From contig OX030963.1 of the NCBI GenBank assembly GCA_943735955.1, positions 107,501 through 171,500 of the forward strand: a DNA stretch of 64,000 bases, read 5' to 3'. The DNA is from Piscicola geometra (Eukaryota > Annelida > Clitellata > Hirudinida > Piscicolidae). The notes below the pieces were generated by a model that was not told the origin of the DNA, ran no database searches, and was given only the letters and a program-made list of their open reading frames with translations. The translations under genes were made by a program, and so were the position numbers. Below, piece after piece: positions 59,781-64,000 of this stretch; the stretch's first letter is position 1, and each line of letters opens with the position of its first letter.

Positions 59781-61269
59781 TTACTCAAGCATCAGGGCAA
59801 TCATGTCCCTTTTGCTGCTGGGCCTCAACTCATTTGGTCCTGTGTCATTAAAAGCTTCACTGCTGCTTTCTTCTGTTCCAAACTCAATAAAGTCATTGGA
59901 CACAAGACACAAATTATGCAGACAGCAAGCAGTTGAACCATTATTGAAGCTGTCTCGGGGGTTGCCACATCAAGATATTTCAATCTTCTGAACCTTCCTA
60001 AAAGCAATAAAATAAGTAATTTACTGTGAAAATTTGTACAAAGAGCAAATACCTTTCAAAAGGCCATAGGCTTGTTCAACTACTACTCTTTTTGAGCTCA
60101 ACCTCTTATTGAAATGTCTTTTTCTCTCATCTAAGCGGCCATTATCCTGATAAGGTGACATAAGGAAAACTTTGATGGGGTATGCACAGTCTCCTAGAAT
60201 GTGTCCTTTTTTGGGAATAATGTTGTTGTTCTCTAGATTTGAGTAAATAGGACTGCGAGCCCAAACTCTGGCATCATGAGTGGATCCAGGCCAGCCAGAA
60301 TATGCATCCAGTATCTTCATCTCATGATCAACTATAATCTAATAAATATTGAAAAAAATAAGAATTATCAGTCTTTTTAAAAAATTGTTGCTTCATAAGT
60401 TATTCACATAACTAACCTGTAATAAGATGGAGTGGAAGCCTTTCCTATTGTAATAACTTATACTGTCTGCTTGTGGTTTCTTTATAGGAATATGGGTTCC
60501 ATCGACACAACCACAAACATCAGGAAAAGGCTTTTTCCTTAAACTGGCAAATCCAGCCACCACTTTCTGCATTTCTAATTCTTTTGAAAAAAGTTTAAAA
60601 TGTAAAGTAAGATAAGAATCATCTTAAAAAGTTGAATTCCTACAAACACACCCACCAGAAGGCCATCGAATAAACTTGGCATTGTTTTCATTTACAAGCC
60701 TGCACATCCGTAGACAGACACGATGGGCATTTCCAATGTCGACCCGAAATCGAAGAGCTATGCCTCTAAAAGATTCCTGATTTGCCAGAGTCCAAACCAT
60801 CACCATTGCAGCTTGTTTTATGTCAATAGGGTGTCTACCTCTGTTGACTTGATCCTTCTCCCTACCAAGCATACCCAAAAGTATCTTTATGAGAAATACA
60901 TTTATAAACTTTATAAATGTATTTATAAATATAAATATATTTATAAATTGTATAGCTTAATCAAAAATCGTTTTTTAAAATTACCTCGAATGTAGTTTTA
61001 TTCATGCGAAAATGGGATTTAAAATCCCAGTCGCATAGTGACCAGAAAACTTCTTTAAAAAGTTTTTTAGCTTCAATCAAGCTTGAATCAAGCTCATTAG
61101 TAGATTCCTCGGTAGAATCCTCGGACAATATATTCAAGCCAAGATTAAAAACAACTTTATTTGAATTAAAATTATTAACGATAGCCTCAAAATTATTATT
61201 TAACCCCGAAATTTCCTTTACAACTATATTTGATAAACAGTTTAAAACAACTTTGTTTACATCCGACAT
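59781..61269 (-). CDS. PIF/Harbinger transposase, inverted copy
   Basis: Same five-exon layout on the minus strand, ATG at 61269, terminal TAA at 59781-59783. Differences from the left copy include LANQESF for LPNQESF, ARSPIYSNLENNN for ACSPIYSNLKNN, and DCAYPIKV for DCACPIKV. The DDE residues are kept. In the last exon the frame entered from upstream stops early (TQDQMS), whereas the ACCLHNLCLVSNDFIEF frame runs to the terminal TAA. A frameshift therefore separates core from C-terminus, and the copy is probably inactive. Confidence 0.75.
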
Positions 61270-61370
61270 TTTCTAAAATGGCGTTGTTTATTTCTTCTTA
61301 AAACTATCAATCCGATGGATGCACCAGAGATTTATGATGTAAGATTTAAGGAGAATTAAACAATGCGCCC

Positions 61371-61513
61371 TTTATGATTGATGTGATGTACATCGAGTTA
61401 TGTAGTGAAGAATTTAACAACGCCCTTCACGACACACCCGGATGAATTAAACAACGTTCAAAACGCATTGGATGTACCGATTGTTTACATCGAATGAATT
61501 AAACAATGCGCCC
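61371..61513 (-). repeat. Second copy of repeat M outside the right arm
   Basis: Reverse complement of the palindrome loop at 58829-58970; ends GAATTAAACAATGCGCCC at 61513. Confidence 0.75.
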
Positions 61514-61915
61514 TATTATTCACACCGTGACAGACGCAGGCCATGTTACAATGGCGCCACTGCACATCTCTCAATTAGAGGTCGGACATGGACGATTTTT
61601 CATTCCCGGTACCGTCCCGTTCCCGAATTTTGTTTTCCCGTCCCGTCCCGTTCCTGATGGGCCATCAGAATTTTGATTCCCGTCCCGTCCCGTTCCTGCA
61701 ACTCGATTCCCGGTCCCGACCCATTCTCGAAACTTTTTGACCCGGTTTCGACCCATTTCAACTACAAAAATTTTGTTTATTTATTTATTTTTGCAGCCGT
61801 TTTCACTGGTCCCAAACCTGCTAGTCCTAACATTTCTTAAAGTTCATTATTTGAAAGTCAGAAAATATTTCTTTTAACAAAATAAAAAAACACGATTTAA
61901 CTTTCAAATTATTAT

Positions 61916-62235
61916 TGAAATGAAAGTATTGAAGTTAGTCATTGTTTTTGAGTAATTCAATCAAGTTTTTATTGCTTTTCATACGAGTTAAACCGTCAAA
62001 AGTTTTAGCTTTCAAATTAGGTGATCTTGGGTCTGAAGTTAAAAGACCACATGTTGACAAATTCCGTTCACAAGGAATAGAACTTGTAGGTATACTAAAC
62101 AAAATTTTGGCTACTTCTTGTAGTATTGGAATTTTTTCAACTCCAATAGATTTAACATCTTTATAATCTTCAATTTTGGTGGGACGTAATTGTGAGTATT
62201 TTTAAAATCCATCCTTTTCTCAATCTTTTCCGTCG
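61916..62235 (-). pseudogene. Decayed hAT dimerisation-domain remnant
   Basis: On the minus strand it reads VAKILFSIPTSSIPCERN and KTFDGLTRMKSNKNLIELL, homologous to the remnant at 18252-18641, with substitutions and frame breaks upstream. Confidence 0.7.
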
Positions 62236-62383
62236 TTCATTATTATTAATTCTTCAATAATGTTAGAAATAGGTTTTTTGACAACATTCTTATTCTCCAC
62301 AACTGCACAAATAAAATCATTCGTATAATTTGATAGTAAACAAATTGTATTATAATTTTAACGTTATAAAAACTAACATATAG

Positions 62384-63699
62384 GTAGCAACCACCACGGA
62401 TTTTTCAAAATTGTCAATTTAGAAAAAATTAATATGCATTTAATAGATTTTTATTTGCCGATTGTGAATCTGTTTTTATTTTTTCAATATTCCAATGGGT
62501 TCAAAAGTTATTCAGCTTTTAAACTCGAATAAGTTGAACTTTCAGGAGAATTACGTACAACGCTGTTTGGCGTGAATAAATATGCGTTTCATGGACCAGG
62601 CTTTAAGAGTCTAACTTTTTCACTATACTTTTTCAAGTTCTCTCATATATTGATGAAACTTTTTTTTATGAATTAAAATTCAAATTAACTAATTAAATTA
62701 AAAGCCTATTTTGACAACTTAAATCAAAAAGTAACTTAATAGTGCTTTTGGGTCACGTTCATGACGCCAGCATGATCAATTTGAATGATTTGAATGTTTT
62801 TTTCCTATTTAAGATATTAAAAACATTTTTGGCATTTTATTTTTTACATGAAAAAAGGGCAAAAACAAGAACAATAAATCGTATAAAATCCTAATCCGAA
62901 ACCCTTTTCGAGTCTAAAGTTTAGAGGCATTTAGAGAGTCAAAAGCGTCAGAAAATCATTTCAAAGTTAACTTTCCAATTTTGATTTACAATTTTAATTG
63001 TCATATTTTTCAATTCATGTTTTTATATGTTTTATTTGAATGTGAATTAAATTAGGAGACAAAATGGCGTGTAGCGAGCTTTTACGCATGCACTTTTAGT
63101 TATCAAGAAAGAACCTAAAACTCCTAAATAACAGGCGATAATGTGTATGTATGATGTGGTCTTGAGGGCTCAAAAATAGGTTTAACTCAATGATTTTAGT
63201 TTAATTTTGAAGAAAATGAAATTTATTTTCAAAATATTATTCAATCTTTTAAAATATGTTGCTGATTTTAGAGAGTTTTAATAAAAACCTCTCACCTCTC
63301 AATAAAAACATTATAATTCATTCCCTGCTCATCCAATTTAATATCTTTTGACATATTTTATAGAACTTTTGAAGAAGTTTTCAAAAATGTTTAATTTCTT
63401 TTTATACTCTCTTTTTTGAGAGAGCAACTTGAAAAACTTTAAAATATGCCCAAATTGTGGATAACATAGTGTAAAACTAGTTATCGCTTTTAAAATTGTT
63501 ATTTAGTTTTTATATTATTAAAATTATATTCATTGAAAATAAAATTCATTTTTCAACCTTAAAATTATCAATTGACGTTAGTCAAAACATTAATAAGTTA
63601 AAGTTATTCAGTTTTATACGATGGCTATCATTCATAAAAATTCCCCGGTTAAAGCTAATTAGCATAGCGTCGTGGTGGTTGCTACAATGTAGCAATGCT
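62384..63699. mobile_element. Non-autonomous DNA element nested in the second hAT copy
   Basis: Flanked by a perfect 8-bp direct repeat ACATATAG (62376-62383 and 63700-63707). Near its ends are inverted 15-mers GTAGCAACCACCACG (62384) and CGTGGTGGTTGCTAC (63671-63685). The right end has 14 extra bases forming a small hairpin, GTAGC-AAT-GCTAC. The hAT sequence on either side joins up when the insert is removed. No coding frame of note. Confidence 0.75.
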
Positions 63700-63896
63700 A
63701 CATATAGGATATAAATAACCTTTGTTTTTTTTTCTCAACGTCCCTGGAGCTTGGTCTAGCAGTACAAAATGGAATTAAAGTTTCTTTAATGAAAGTCGTG
63801 GTATTTATTTTTGTTCTATCCCAAACTTTTTAAATATTATTTTTTCATACTGGGGGAAGCAACAGACATGCTGCCATATGAATAAAATCAATGGGT

Positions 63897-64000
63897 GAAC
63901 GGGTAGCTGAATGAATGAACGGGTAGCTGAGTGGGCAACGACTCTCGGCTTGACCAATAATGAAAGGTCCTAGGTTCAAGTCCAACCAACGCCCTAGTAA
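63897..64000 (+). mobile_element. tRNA-derived SINE-like sequence, cut by the window end
   Basis: Contains a box A-like TAGCTGAGTGGG (63924-63935) and a box B-like GGTTCAAGTCC (63973-63983) at tRNA-like spacing. A partial duplicate of the box A region (CGGGTAGCTGAATGAATGAA) precedes it. The acceptor arms do not pair, so it is a SINE head rather than a working tRNA gene. Confidence 0.5.

Larger units (their letters stand above)
59190..61370 (-). mobile_element. PIF/Harbinger DNA transposon, right arm (inverted copy)
   Basis: Inverted, diverged copy of 56634-58828, ending with the reverse complement of GGGCGCATTGTTTAATTC at 61370. Confidence 0.85.
61576..63889 (-). mobile_element. Second hAT copy, interrupted
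   Basis: Begins TAGAGGTCGGACATGG, the same terminus as the right end of the 17472-19007 element, followed by inverted GGGAACGGG-type subterminal repeats. Similarity continues through the dimerisation-domain remnant, is broken at 62384-63699 by another element, and resumes from 63700 (CTTGGTCTAGCAGTACAAAA, ATACTGGGGGAAGC) to about 63889. Its other terminal repeat is not in the window. Confidence 0.8.

Noticed and set aside
56634..61370. Treating the palindrome simply as one Harbinger element assembled twice
   Set aside because: The arms differ by several amino-acid changes and indels, so they are at least two alleles or copies; which of these cannot be decided here.
63917..63994. A functional tRNA gene
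   Set aside because: Box A and B are present, but the 5' and 3' acceptor-stem bases do not pair.

Overview
The window is nuclear DNA of an intron-rich animal. Genes are split by GT-AG introns, five can be assigned to conserved animal families, and several eukaryotic transposon classes are present. The species cannot be fixed from sequence. Nothing bacterial or viral was seen.

Layout. 1-4143 (+): 3' part of a two-finger C2H2 zinc-finger gene. 5254-7655 (-): unrecognised gene with a possible RIIa-like docking segment. 8316-9957 (+): 3' part of an unrecognised, very acidic protein with a possible ubiquitin-like fold. 11015-20199 (+): synaptotagmin-14/16-type double-C2 protein in 11 exons, with a hAT transposon in one intron. 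21086-31139 (+): ECI2-type fusion of an acyl-CoA-binding domain and an enoyl-CoA isomerase in 11 exons. 32232-40837 (-): the SNARE YKT6 in 8 exons. 41287-43755 (+): tafazzin in 6 exons. 43906-55835 (+): HEATR6-type HEAT-repeat protein in 24 exons. From about 56 kb the DNA is AT-rich and transposon-dominated: two head-to-head PIF/Harbinger elements around a 200-base N gap, a second hAT copy interrupted by another element, and a tRNA-like SINE at the right edge.

Most intron sequence is tandem repeat. Units of 12-52 bp form arrays of up to about 2.5 kb. Many arrays begin at the splice donor, end at the acceptor, or include the exon-intron junction in the repeat unit. This splice-site-anchored growth in at least five unrelated genes is the most unusual feature of the window. 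Because many units keep a reading frame open, the arrays give spurious reading frames of 300-1245 codons that should not be annotated.

The genes are housekeeping genes of membrane and lipid biology (SYT14/16, ECI2, YKT6, tafazzin) plus HEATR6. They are closely packed: YKT6 and tafazzin diverge from a 449 bp gap, and tafazzin and HEATR6 are 150 bp apart. No operon-like system is implied. Exon coordinates were worked out by eye from splice consensus, reading phase and family similarity.
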